Shown here piece after piece: positions 1 through 5,243 of a DNA stretch of 5,243 nucleotides (within the stretch, counting starts at the first letter, position 1; each line of letters begins with the position of its first letter). The position numbers and the translations under genes were made by a program. The notes beneath the pieces were generated by a model. It searched no databases. It worked only from the letters and a program-made list of their open reading frames with translations, and was not told the origin of the DNA. The DNA comes from Treponema sp. (lineage in GTDB: Bacteria; Spirochaetota; Spirochaetia; Treponematales; Breznakiellaceae): positions 1 through 5,243 of the forward strand of contig JAITHH010000317.1 of assembly GCA_031280065.1 (NCBI GenBank), in the 5' to 3' direction.

Positions 1-1
1 G

Positions 2-400
2 CCGAAACTCCGGGGCCATTCGGTTTACCGAATGGCCCGGTCTGCGCCGCGCTCAAAAAACGGGGCGGTTTTAACGGCAATTATCAGGACTTGGTCGAGC
101 ACGTGCGCCAGTTCTTTGACGAGGCCGGCCAAAAGTCTGCGGCTTTGGGCAGGGCACAAGATCAAGAGCGCCGGGGAATACGCGGACTGCGGGGTGTACT
201 TTGTGAGCGCCGCCGCGCCCAGCCAGCGGGTGCAGGTTACCGGGCATCTCGCGGACAACACGCCGGGGCGGATTGTGGAGATGATTCCCGCACTGGCGGC
301 GGGGCAGCGGCATGTAGAGGCGGTAACGCAGTTTGCCTCCAGGGGGACAGCGGCCAAGGAACCGCGCACAGCCCGCCTTGCGGCGGCGCTCACGGTTTAG
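2..400 (+). CDS. C-terminal part of a DUF4469 domain protein (5' end missing or degraded)
   Basis: The + strand frame ending at TAG 398-400 is open to the left edge, so no start can be assigned; the ATG at 32 is internal and has no ribosome binding site. From about base 125 the translation looks like the Ig-like DUF4469 domain found at the C-terminus of many HU-like DNA-binding proteins in Treponema and Bacteroidetes. Recognisable pieces are SLTRPAKSLRL, GHKIKSAG, CGVYFVS, the core MIPALAAG, VEAVTQF, KEPRT and the closing LTV. Family members are usually well over 200 residues with an N-terminal HU-like domain, and no such domain is seen here. The first 30 or so codons (bases 2-90) look unlike the family and lie over a strong hairpin, so this may be a decayed remnant rather than an intact gene running off the edge. 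The family assignment is from memory of the motif; function is unknown. Confidence 0.6.
   Translation, partial: PKLRGHSVYRMARSAPRSKNGAVLTAIIRTWSSTCASSLTRPAKSLRLWAGHKIKSAGEYADCGVYFVSAAAPSQRVQVTGHLADNTPGRIVEMIPALAAGQRHVEAVTQFASRGTAAKEPRTARLAAALTV
10..40. repeat. strong hairpin at the left edge
   Basis: Bases 10-23 (CCGGGGCCATTCGG) and 28-40 (CCGAATGGCCCGG) are reverse complements with one bulged G, around a TTTA loop; the inner 11 bp (13-23 with 28-38) are perfect. There is no T-run on either side, so it is not a standard intrinsic terminator. It could be a REP-like palindrome, a terminator without a U-tract belonging to a gene to the left, or a protein-binding site. Confidence 0.6.
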
Positions 401-401
401 C

Positions 402-425
402 CCTGGAACCGGGAATGGTTCCGGG
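402..425 (+). terminator. possible terminator hairpin after the DUF4469 fragment
   Basis: Directly after the TAG at 398-400, CCTGGAACC (402-410) pairs with GGTTCCGGG (417-425), giving 9 bp including one T-G wobble around a six-base loop. The position just after a stop codon suits termination, but no T-run follows, so it would be a U-less terminator or an mRNA 3'-end protector. Confidence 0.4.
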
Positions 426-446
426 CCGCTATTAACGGGCCAATAT

Positions 447-488
447 GCCGGATACGTCCGGCGTTGGGGCCGCTTTGTATGAAGCGGC
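447..488. repeat. two further hairpins between the DUF4469 fragment and the lipoprotein gene
   Basis: GCCGGA (447-452) and TCCGGC (457-462) form a 6-bp stem with a TACG loop. GCCGCTT (469-475) and AAGCGGC (482-488) form a perfect 7-bp stem with a TGTATG loop. With the hairpin at 402-425 this makes three stems in under 90 bases. I see no convincing -35/-10 pair between here and the lipoprotein start; TATACA at 493-498 is a weak -10 candidate without a partner. Confidence 0.45.
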
Positions 489-544
489 TGAATATACAGG
501 CGCTGCGCGTAAAACACACGCGGCAAGGACTTTGCTGCCAAAGT

Positions 545-551
545 AAAGGAG
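545..551 (+). promoter_or_regulatory. ribosome binding site of the lipoprotein gene
   Basis: AAAGGAG ends six bases before the ATG at 558. This good spacing fixes the start and excludes the later in-frame ATGs (for example codons 10 and 12), which would cut into the signal peptide. Confidence 0.8.
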
Positions 552-557
552 AAAACG

Positions 558-1541
558 ATGGCAAACAGGAAAGTGATTGGAGGAATGGCGATGGCGCTGT
601 CATTCATCATGATGATGGTTCTGGCGGGCTGCCCCACGGAGGATAACCCCAGCGGAACGGAAACCCAGTTACCGGCCTCGAAGGGAGCAAACGCTTTAAG
701 CGGGAAAACCTATTTTGAATATGAGGAAAAAATAGAGTTTTCCGTAACAGCCGAAGGCGCGGCAAGCGGGACCTATACGAGGAGAGCGGTCCCATACCAA
801 AGGAACGGTGATTATTCTGAGCCTGTACTTGCGGACGGCAAGTATACGTGGGTTGACATCGAAACCGGCGCTTACTCATGGGATGCGGATGCGAAAAAGG
901 TAACGCTCGCCCCTGAAAAGGCCGCTCCCCGGAATCAAGACGGCTATGACCAACCGCAAACCAAGGCTCAATACCGGGATTCCATGCAAACAATGCTGAA
1001 CCAATTAAAACAGCAGGAGGAGATGGGTGATGAGGAATTTAACGCCGCGCTTCAGGAAATGGGTTACTCCAGCGTCGCGGCATACCTTGATTATGCAGTG
1101 GCGGAAAGGTTTAAAAACGTAACAAACAATTACGCTTTTAGCACGGATGAGAAAGCCCTGTTCCTGGACGAGGTATTACCGGCCAATAAAGGGAACGACG
1201 ACCTGGCCGGACAAACATATAACGGCACAACTTGGAACGATGACGATGAAGCGGTAAAAGATGAACGCGAAAAATATGTGTTTGCGGCTGAGGGCAGCAG
1301 TTGTACCTATACCTACGACGGAGGCTCTCCACAAACATACAACTATGCCTATGACAGCGCCGCAAAAAAGGTTTACCTGAAAGTCCCGGTTACAGACCGC
1401 GACAGCTCTTATACAGGGGGTGGCTCCTATGGTGCAGAGTATTATGACAGCCCAGAAGACGCTAAGGCCGCGCAGGTAAATAACCAGTATAACCGTGTTG
1501 AGGTATACACATACAACACAACGGAAAAGACGCTGCGTTAA
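558..1541 (+). CDS. predicted lipoprotein of unknown function with two internal repeats
   Basis: The protein has 327 residues. Residues 1-25 are a lipoprotein signal peptide: basic start (R4, K5), a hydrophobic stretch rich in Met and Ala, and a lipobox LAGC with Cys25 as the lipidated residue, so the mature protein should be membrane-anchored. The rest is polar and rich in Tyr, Asp, Glu, Ala and Thr, with no membrane segment. Two diverged copies of one unit are visible: LPASKG at 38, L-S-G-K-T-Y at 47-52, AEG at 65-67 and AKKVTL at 112-117; then LPANKG at 207, L-A-G-Q-T-Y at 216-221, AEG at 244-246 and AKKVYL at 269-274. The unit ends also match (NNYAFSTDEKALF near 190-202 against YTYNTTEKTL at 317-326). 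The first copy carries an extra Gln/Glu/Met-rich, probably helical part (about 134-185). Codons are clearly more A/T-rich than in the pot genes. I recognise no family with a known function; such lipoproteins are numerous in Treponema. The gene appears to stand alone, 152 bases before potA. Confidence 0.88.
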   Translation: MANRKVIGGMAMALSFIMMMVLAGCPTEDNPSGTETQLPASKGANALSGKTYFEYEEKIEFSVTAEGAASGTYTRRAVPYQRNGDYSEPVLADGKYTWVDIETGAYSWDADAKKVTLAPEKAAPRNQDGYDQPQTKAQYRDSMQTMLNQLKQQEEMGDEEFNAALQEMGYSSVAAYLDYAVAERFKNVTNNYAFSTDEKALFLDEVLPANKGNDDLAGQTYNGTTWNDDDEAVKDEREKYVFAAEGSSCTYTYDGGSPQTYNYAYDSAAKKVYLKVPVTDRDSSYTGGGSYGAEYYDSPEDAKAAQVNNQYNRVEVYTYNTTEKTLR

Positions 1542-1572
1542 AAAAAAGCCCCGCCCGCTTCCATGCGGGCGG
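1540..1572 (-). terminator. intrinsic terminator facing the minus strand
   Basis: CCGCCCGC (1551-1558) and GCGGGCGG (1565-1572) form a perfect 8-bp GC stem with a TTCCAT loop. The run of eight A at 1540-1547 lies on its left, so read on the minus strand the stem is followed three bases later by eight T, the standard intrinsic terminator layout. On the + strand no T-run follows, so it is at best a weak terminator for the lipoprotein gene, whose stop codon (1539-1541) overlaps the A-run. Confidence 0.6.
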
Positions 1573-1631
1573 TTCACCCAGGGGGGCTTACAGCCCCCAT
1601 CCCCCCTTCATAGCAGACCGTGCGGTTCACC
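1569..1631. repeat. 10-bp direct repeat bracketing a G/C-run hairpin; possible group II intron remnant
   Basis: GCGGTTCACC occurs at 1569-1578 and again at 1622-1631. Between them GGGGGC (1582-1587) pairs with GCCCCC (1593-1598), followed by a run of six C (1601-1606) that could compete for the same G-run. On the minus strand the order is GGTGAACCGC, ACGGTCTGC, TATGAAGGGGGG, then a stem closed around GTAA. That resembles the last part of group II introns (end of domain V, then domain VI with a GTAA loop), but the first half of domain V is missing. The repeat is seen directly; the intron reading is from memory and tentative. Alternatively it is a 43-base insertion flanked by a 10-bp target duplication. 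Confidence 0.4.
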
Positions 1632-1655
1632 TAGACACATAGGGAAAAGTATACT
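1626..1655 (+). promoter_or_regulatory. candidate promoter of the pot operon
   Basis: TTCACC (1626-1631, four of six matches to the sigma-70 -35 box) and TATACT (1650-1655, five of six matches to the -10 box) are 18 bases apart. Transcription would begin near 1662, about 30 bases before the potA start. The -35 element lies inside the second copy of the 10-bp direct repeat. No operator or riboswitch is recognisable in the short leader. Confidence 0.45.
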
Positions 1656-1673
1656 AGATTGCTCTTAATAGCC

Positions 1674-1691
1674 GGGGAGGATCGGAAGGAG
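1674..1691 (+). promoter_or_regulatory. ribosome binding region of potA with unusual spacing
   Basis: Two purine-rich blocks precede the TTG at 1693: GGGGAGG at 1674-1680, twelve bases upstream, and GGAAGGAG at 1684-1691, only one base upstream. An in-frame TAG at 1669-1671 rules out an earlier standard start. The stronger block is too close and the other slightly far, so initiation is probably inefficient or starts elsewhere than supposed. Confidence 0.5.
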
Positions 1692-1692
1692 A

Positions 1693-2784
1693 TTGAATAA
1701 CCAGGAACTGCTGCGTTTGGAGGGAATTACAAAACGCTTCGGCAATGTCGAAGTGCTGCGGGGCCTCGATCTTTCCATAAACGCGGGGGAATTCATCACC
1801 CTTCTGGGCTCATCGGGCTGCGGGAAAACCACGACCATGCGCATCATCGCCGGGCTGGAGAGCGCCGACTCGGGACGGGTATTCCTGGCCGGGGAGGACG
1901 TCAGCGCCCTGCCCCCCAACAAGCGGGACCTCCACATGGTCTTCCAGAACTACGCCCTCTTCCCCCACATGAGCGGTGAACAAAACATCGGTTATAGCCT
2001 GAAGCTGCGGGGACGCGCCCGCGCTGAGATCAGGGCGGCGGTGGACGACGCGCTGGCCCTGGTGCGGCTCTCCGGCTATGGGGGCAGGCGGCCTTCGGAG
2101 CTTTCCGGGGGACAGCGCCAGCGGGTGGCCGTTGCGCGGGCCCTGGTGGATCGCCCCCGCGTCCTGCTCCTGGATGAACCCCTGGGGGCCCTGGACTTGC
2201 AGCTCCGCCGGGAAATGCAGATCGAACTCAAACGCCTGCAAAAGCAGCTCGGCATCACCTTCATCTATATTACTCACGATCAGGAAGAGGCCCTCACCAT
2301 GTCGGACCGCATCGTTGTTATGCGGGAGGGCCGCTTTGAGCAGATCGGCCCGGCCTCGGACATTTACGACCGGCCCAAGACCGCATTCGTAGCCCGATTT
2401 GTGGGCGGCGCGAACATTCTTTCGGGAACCGTTATGGCGGCAGGCGGGAGCGCGGGTGAAATCCGCTTCCGGCATCCCGCGGGCTGCGGCAGCGCGGCCC
2501 TGCCTGTAGGCCCCGCGCCCGAACCCGGAACGCCGGTAACCGCGGCAATACGGAGCGAGCACATCGAACTCGTCCCCATACCGGCGGGGGAGTCCCCTGC
2601 GGACGGACTGGCCGCCCAAGTAACGGACAAGCTATTCGCCGGGGGCCAGCTCCGGATCACCGCCGTCCTGCGGGGAGGCGGGGAAATCACCGCCAGCCGC
2701 CACGGCATCGATTCACCCTTGTGCGCCGGGGATGCGGTGGAAGTCCGCTGGGCTCCCGCTCACGCGGCGCTGGTGGCAGAATGA
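1693..2784 (+). CDS. potA: polyamine ABC transporter ATP-binding protein PotA
   Basis: This 363-residue protein is the ATPase that would drive spermidine/putrescine import from the cytoplasmic face as a dimer. All nucleotide-binding motifs are intact: Walker A GSSGCGKTT (39-47, Lys45), Q-loop Gln85 in VFQNYALFPH, signature LSGGQRQR (137-144), Walker B VLLLDEP (157-163, catalytic Glu162), D-loop GALD (165-168) and switch His195 in THDQEEA. After the ATPase domain (to about 240, ending in GGANIL) comes a C-terminal regulatory TOBE-type domain (about 275-360, with IRSEHIEL at 286-293). The length is normal for PotA. The start is TTG at 1693, chosen because a stop lies upstream at 1669 and homology begins at once (LLRLEGITKRFG). 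The gene overlaps potB by ATGA. The ATPase alone could belong to other di-group importers (iron, sulfate), but the PotB/C/D neighbours settle the type. Confidence 0.95.
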   Translation: MNNQELLRLEGITKRFGNVEVLRGLDLSINAGEFITLLGSSGCGKTTTMRIIAGLESADSGRVFLAGEDVSALPPNKRDLHMVFQNYALFPHMSGEQNIGYSLKLRGRARAEIRAAVDDALALVRLSGYGGRRPSELSGGQRQRVAVARALVDRPRVLLLDEPLGALDLQLRREMQIELKRLQKQLGITFIYITHDQEEALTMSDRIVVMREGRFEQIGPASDIYDRPKTAFVARFVGGANILSGTVMAAGGSAGEIRFRHPAGCGSAALPVGPAPEPGTPVTAAIRSEHIELVPIPAGESPADGLAAQVTDKLFAGGQLRITAVLRGGGEITASRHGIDSPLCAGDAVEVRWAPAHAALVAE

Positions 2785-3671
2785 GCGGCGCGGACAGGGC
2801 CCCCTTGCGGCGGTGCCGTGAACGGCGCATCCGGGGCGCGGCGCTGGCGGCGGCCCCGCTCTATATCTTTACCCTGATTTTTGTGTTCGCCCCCCTGCTC
2901 TATATGCCCGCCTTGAGTTTCATGCGGCGGGAGGGCTCCTGGGGCGTGGCGGCGGTCTTTACCCTGCGGAATTACGCCCGTATCGCCGATCCGGTGTACC
3001 TGGCCACCTTTGTCCAGTCGATCAAGTTGGCCCTGCTCAGTACGGTGCTCACGATCCTCGCGGGCTACCCCTTCGGCTACTTCATGGCCCGCCTGAGCCC
3101 CGCATGGCGTTCCCGCGTCATGTTGCTCCTCATCATCCCCTTCTGGACCAGCTCCCTGATGCGGCTCTACGGCTGGATCATCGTGTTCCGGGCAAACGGG
3201 ACCCTGGATCACCTCCTCATGGGTCTGGGGCTTACCAAAGAACCCCTGCGCTTCCTCTACTCCTACCCCTCGGTGGTCAGCGGCATGGTCTACGCCCTCG
3301 CGCCCTTCATGATCTACTCGGTGTACGCCAGCGCGGAAAAGCTGGACTGGGACCTCGTGGACGCGGCCCGGGACCTGGGGGCCTCGCCGCTGCGGGCCTT
3401 CCTGACGGTGAGCCTCCCCCTGACCATGCCCGGCCTCTTCTCCGGGGTGGTGCTGACCTTCGTCCCCTCGATGGGCCTGTTCTTCATCGCCGACATTCTG
3501 GGGGGGAACAAGGTGGCGCTGGCCGGCAATCTGATCCAGGAACAGTTGATGAAGGCCCATGACTGGCCTTTCGCCGCGGCCCTGAGCATGGCCCTCATGG
3601 CCCTGACGAGCCTCCTGCTCTTCCTCTACCGCAGGCTGACCCGCTCCGATTTCCTGGAGGGCCTGGTATGA
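2781..3671 (+). CDS. potB: polyamine ABC transporter permease PotB
   Basis: This 296-residue inner-membrane permease pairs with PotC to form the transport channel. About six membrane segments are visible, near residues 22-45, 80-102, 112-134, 163-185, 215-237 and 264-284. The cytoplasmic EAA-type loop that docks on PotA reads DAARDLGAS (194-202), followed by LPLTMPGL (212-219). The stretch IPFWTSSLMRLYGW (119-132) is typical of PotB and its close relatives PotH. The ATG at 2781 is preferred because it overlaps the potA stop as ATGA, the usual coupled start; the frame stays open further upstream but only inside potA. No strong Shine-Dalgarno precedes it, so translation probably depends on reinitiation after potA. 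The basic N-terminus (several Arg before residue 20) fits the inside-positive rule. Confidence 0.94.
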   Translation: MSGADRAPLRRCRERRIRGAALAAAPLYIFTLIFVFAPLLYMPALSFMRREGSWGVAAVFTLRNYARIADPVYLATFVQSIKLALLSTVLTILAGYPFGYFMARLSPAWRSRVMLLLIIPFWTSSLMRLYGWIIVFRANGTLDHLLMGLGLTKEPLRFLYSYPSVVSGMVYALAPFMIYSVYASAEKLDWDLVDAARDLGASPLRAFLTVSLPLTMPGLFSGVVLTFVPSMGLFFIADILGGNKVALAGNLIQEQLMKAHDWPFAAALSMALMALTSLLLFLYRRLTRSDFLEGLV

Positions 3672-4483
3672 GTGCGCACGGCGGCCTGGGCCGCCCGGTT
3701 CAGCGGGCCTACATCGCCCTGATCCTGGCCCTGACCTATGTGCCTATCCTCCTGGTGATCGTCTATTCGTTCAACGCGAACCGCCTGACCTCGGTGTGGG
3801 GGGGATTTTCCCTCAAATGGTACGCCGAACTCTTCCGGGACCGGGCGATATTCACGGCCCTCCGCAACAGCCTGGTTCTGGCGCTTTCCTCCAGTCTGGC
3901 TGCTGCGGTAATCGGCACCTTGGGAGCCGCGGGCCTCAATCGCGCCGGGATACCGGGAGCGCGGGTCATGAGCTACCTGGCCGTGCTGCCCATCATGATC
4001 CCGGAGATCATCATGGGCATGGTGTTTCTGGCCTTCTTCGCCCTCTTGGGCCTGCCCTTTGGAATGTGCACGCTGATCATCGCCCACACGGTCTTCTGCG
4101 TCCCCTACCCGTTCCTCCTGGTCAGGGCGCGGCTGGCAGGGCTGGACAAGAGCTGCGTAGAGGCGGCCAGAGACCTGGGGGCCGGGGAGCGGCGGGCGTT
4201 CTTCGACATCACCCTGCCGCTGATCCTCCCTTCGGTGATTTCCGGGACGCTGATCTCCTTCGCCATGAGCTTTGACGACGTGATCATCAGCGTTTTTGTA
4301 ACGGGCCCCTCGGTCAACACGCTGCCGATGCGTATCTTCTCCCAGATCAAGACCGGGGTCAGCCCGAAAATTAACGCTTTGTGCGCTTTGCTGTTCGTCA
4401 TCACAGTGGTATTGGGGCTTGTATCCGCGTACCTGGCGATGGGGGGCGGTAAAAAGATAGCAAATCAACAAACAGGAGAATGA
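3668..4483 (+). CDS. potC: polyamine ABC transporter permease PotC
   Basis: This 271-residue protein is the second channel subunit, close to the usual PotC length. Membrane segments are visible near residues 14-35, 66-90, 102-127, 132-152, 187-208 and 236-257. The EAA loop is EAARDLGAG (165-173), followed by ITLPLILPSV (181-190). The motif SFDDVIISVFVTGP (201-214), followed by a Leu-Pro-Met-Arg-Ile-Phe pattern and GVSPKINAL (230-238), closely matches the conserved C-terminal part of E. coli PotC (as recalled), which separates it from PotB. The start ATG overlaps the potB stop by ATGA and has a good GGAGG at 3656-3660, seven bases away. The tail is short and polar. Confidence 0.95.
   Translation: MSAHGGLGRPVQRAYIALILALTYVPILLVIVYSFNANRLTSVWGGFSLKWYAELFRDRAIFTALRNSLVLALSSSLAAAVIGTLGAAGLNRAGIPGARVMSYLAVLPIMIPEIIMGMVFLAFFALLGLPFGMCTLIIAHTVFCVPYPFLLVRARLAGLDKSCVEAARDLGAGERRAFFDITLPLILPSVISGTLISFAMSFDDVIISVFVTGPSVNTLPMRIFSQIKTGVSPKINALCALLFVITVVLGLVSAYLAMGGGKKIANQQTGE
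4474..4478 (+). promoter_or_regulatory. ribosome binding site of potD
   Basis: AGGAG lies inside the end of potC, six bases before the ATG at 4485. This decides between that ATG and one at 4480, which overlaps the potC stop but leads to a stop after two codons (TGA 4486-4488). Confidence 0.75.
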
Positions 4484-4484
4484 A

Positions 4485-5243
4485 ATGACAAGAACGGGAA
4501 TCCGCGCGCCGGTAACGGTAAGGGCGCTGATGATGCTGGCGGCGCTGGCGCTGCTCCCCTGCGGGGGTCTCTTTGCCGGGGGCTCCCGGCAGACGGGCCG
4601 CGCACCGGGCGGCGGACGGCTGACGATCTTTACCTGGGACGGGATGTTCCCCCAGGAGGTTCTGGACGGCTTTGAGGCTGAAACGGGAATCAGAATCAAC
4701 ATGGTGAACTTCGACTTCGATGAGACCATGCTGATCAAGCTCCAGGCGGCCAAGGGCGGGGACTACGACCTGGTAATCGCCGATGACTACATCATCGAGA
4801 CGGTGATTGCGGAGGGGCTGGCGCAGAAGCTGGACAAGCACCGCCTGCCGAACTACGGCGGGGTGAATCCCATCTATCAGAAGCAGTTCTACGATCCCGC
4901 TGACGAGTACACGGTGCCCTACGGCGCGGGGGTGCAGACCATTGTGTACGATCCCAAGCGGGTCAGCGTGAATATCACCGGCTATGCTGATCTGTGGGAC
5001 CCGTCGCTGGCCGGGCAGGTGGGGATCATCGGGAGCTACCGGGTGATCAACGGCATGGCGCTCAAGGTGCTGGGCCAGAGCTACAACACCAGCGATGTTG
5101 GGCTGATCCGGGGGGCGGGGGAGCGTTTGCTGACCCTGGCGCCGAATATCCGCGTGATCAAGGACGATGATATTCAGAATGATCTGCTGTCCGGTGAAAT
5201 TGCGGCTGCGGTGATGTACACGTCGCAGGTAACGCAGGCGATG
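4485..5243 (+). CDS. potD: polyamine ABC transporter substrate-binding protein PotD (3' end outside the window)
   Basis: The frame is open from ATG 4485 to the window end, giving 253 codons; family members have about 350, so roughly the last 100 are missing. Residues 1-31 are a secretion signal: basic start, hydrophobic core ALMMLAALALL, then PCGGLFAGG. Cleavage after LFA (29-31) is possible; Cys26 could be a lipid anchor, but Pro before it is unusual for a lipobox. The mature part follows the PotD fold: LTIFTWDG (46-53), the pair FEAETGI (63-69) and NFDFDETMLIKL (75-86), YDLVIADDY (94-102), AQKLDK (113-118), the YTVPYGAG block (142-149), ADLWDP (168-173) and MALKVLG (191-197). By eye alignment with E. 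coli PotD, ligand Trp34 is kept as Trp51 and Tyr85 as Tyr102, whereas the acidic Asp168 and Glu171 become Ser184 and Val187. It lies one base after the potC stop. Confidence 0.93.
   Translation, partial: MTRTGIRAPVTVRALMMLAALALLPCGGLFAGGSRQTGRAPGGGRLTIFTWDGMFPQEVLDGFEAETGIRINMVNFDFDETMLIKLQAAKGGDYDLVIADDYIIETVIAEGLAQKLDKHRLPNYGGVNPIYQKQFYDPADEYTVPYGAGVQTIVYDPKRVSVNITGYADLWDPSLAGQVGIIGSYRVINGMALKVLGQSYNTSDVGLIRGAGERLLTLAPNIRVIKDDDIQNDLLSGEIAAAVMYTSQVTQAM

Noticed and set aside
91..435. A second + strand frame overlapping the DUF4469 fragment, starting near base 91
   Set aside because: Its translation is Arg/Gly/Ala-rich without family resemblance, whereas the competing frame shows DUF4469 motifs up to the stop at 400.
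1542..1692. Polyamine riboswitch or attenuator ahead of potA
   Set aside because: If the promoter at 1626-1655 is right the leader is only about 30 bases, and no alternative stems with a + strand T-run are visible.
2721..2780. Upstream extension of potB by 20 codons
   Set aside because: The extension lies inside potA, reads as an Arg/Gly-rich shadow of it, and the ATGA overlap at 2781 gives a normal start.
1810..3560. Minus-strand frames of over 260 codons opposite potA and potB
   Set aside because: They have no recognisable motifs or binding sites and lie opposite the ATPase motifs and permease segments, so they are shadows of codon bias.
4480..4488. ATG overlapping the potC stop as a potD start
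   Set aside because: That frame stops after two codons; the ATG at 4485 has correct ribosome-binding spacing and leads to the signal peptide.
3626..4753. Long open frame of 375 codons on the minus strand over potC and potD
   Set aside because: It is antisense to well-supported genes and its translation is a low-complexity mix of Arg, Gln, Gly, His and Asp, as expected from the GC-rich third positions of the + strand genes.
1..5243. CRISPR array, tRNA or rRNA genes
   Set aside because: No regularly spaced repeats, tRNA cloverleaf features or rRNA-like stretches were seen on reading either strand.

Overview
The window reads as a chromosomal segment of a spirochete, most likely a Treponema of the GC-rich, gut-associated kind. 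This rests on family resemblance only: a lipoprotein with a relaxed spirochete-type lipobox and a Cys-Pro-Thr-Glu start, the tail of a DUF4469-type protein of a sort common in Treponema, and a spirochete-style polyamine transport operon. All real genes are on the + strand.

Layout. (1) Bases 1-400 hold the C-terminal part of a DUF4469 protein whose N-terminal region is off the left edge or lost; a strong hairpin (10-40) lies at the edge. (2) Bases 401-557 are an intergenic stretch with three hairpins in a row, the first in a position to end upstream transcription. (3) Bases 558-1541 encode a 327-residue predicted lipoprotein of unknown function, built from two diverged copies of one repeat unit. 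(4) Bases 1542-1692 are a dense intergenic region. It has a hairpin whose T-run faces the minus strand, a 10-bp direct repeat bracketing a G-run/C-run hairpin that resembles a worn 3' end of a group II intron on the minus strand, and a plausible promoter for the next operon. (5) From 1693 to the right edge runs potABCD, a polyamine (spermidine/putrescine) ABC importer: ATPase PotA, permeases PotB and PotC, and the solute-binding protein PotD, cut by the window end at codon 253.

How the genes work together. PotD would capture the substrate outside the inner membrane, PotB and PotC form the channel, and a PotA dimer on the cytoplasmic face drives transport by ATP hydrolysis. The genes are tightly coupled: ATGA overlaps at potA/potB and potB/potC, and a one-base gap before potD. 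By eye alignment with E. coli PotD, the two acidic residues that hold the polyamine amines appear to be replaced, so the substrate is less certain than the operon type.

No clearly new multi-gene system is visible. The most unusual parts are the 1540-1655 intergenic region, the duplicated lipoprotein, and the PotD binding-site differences.
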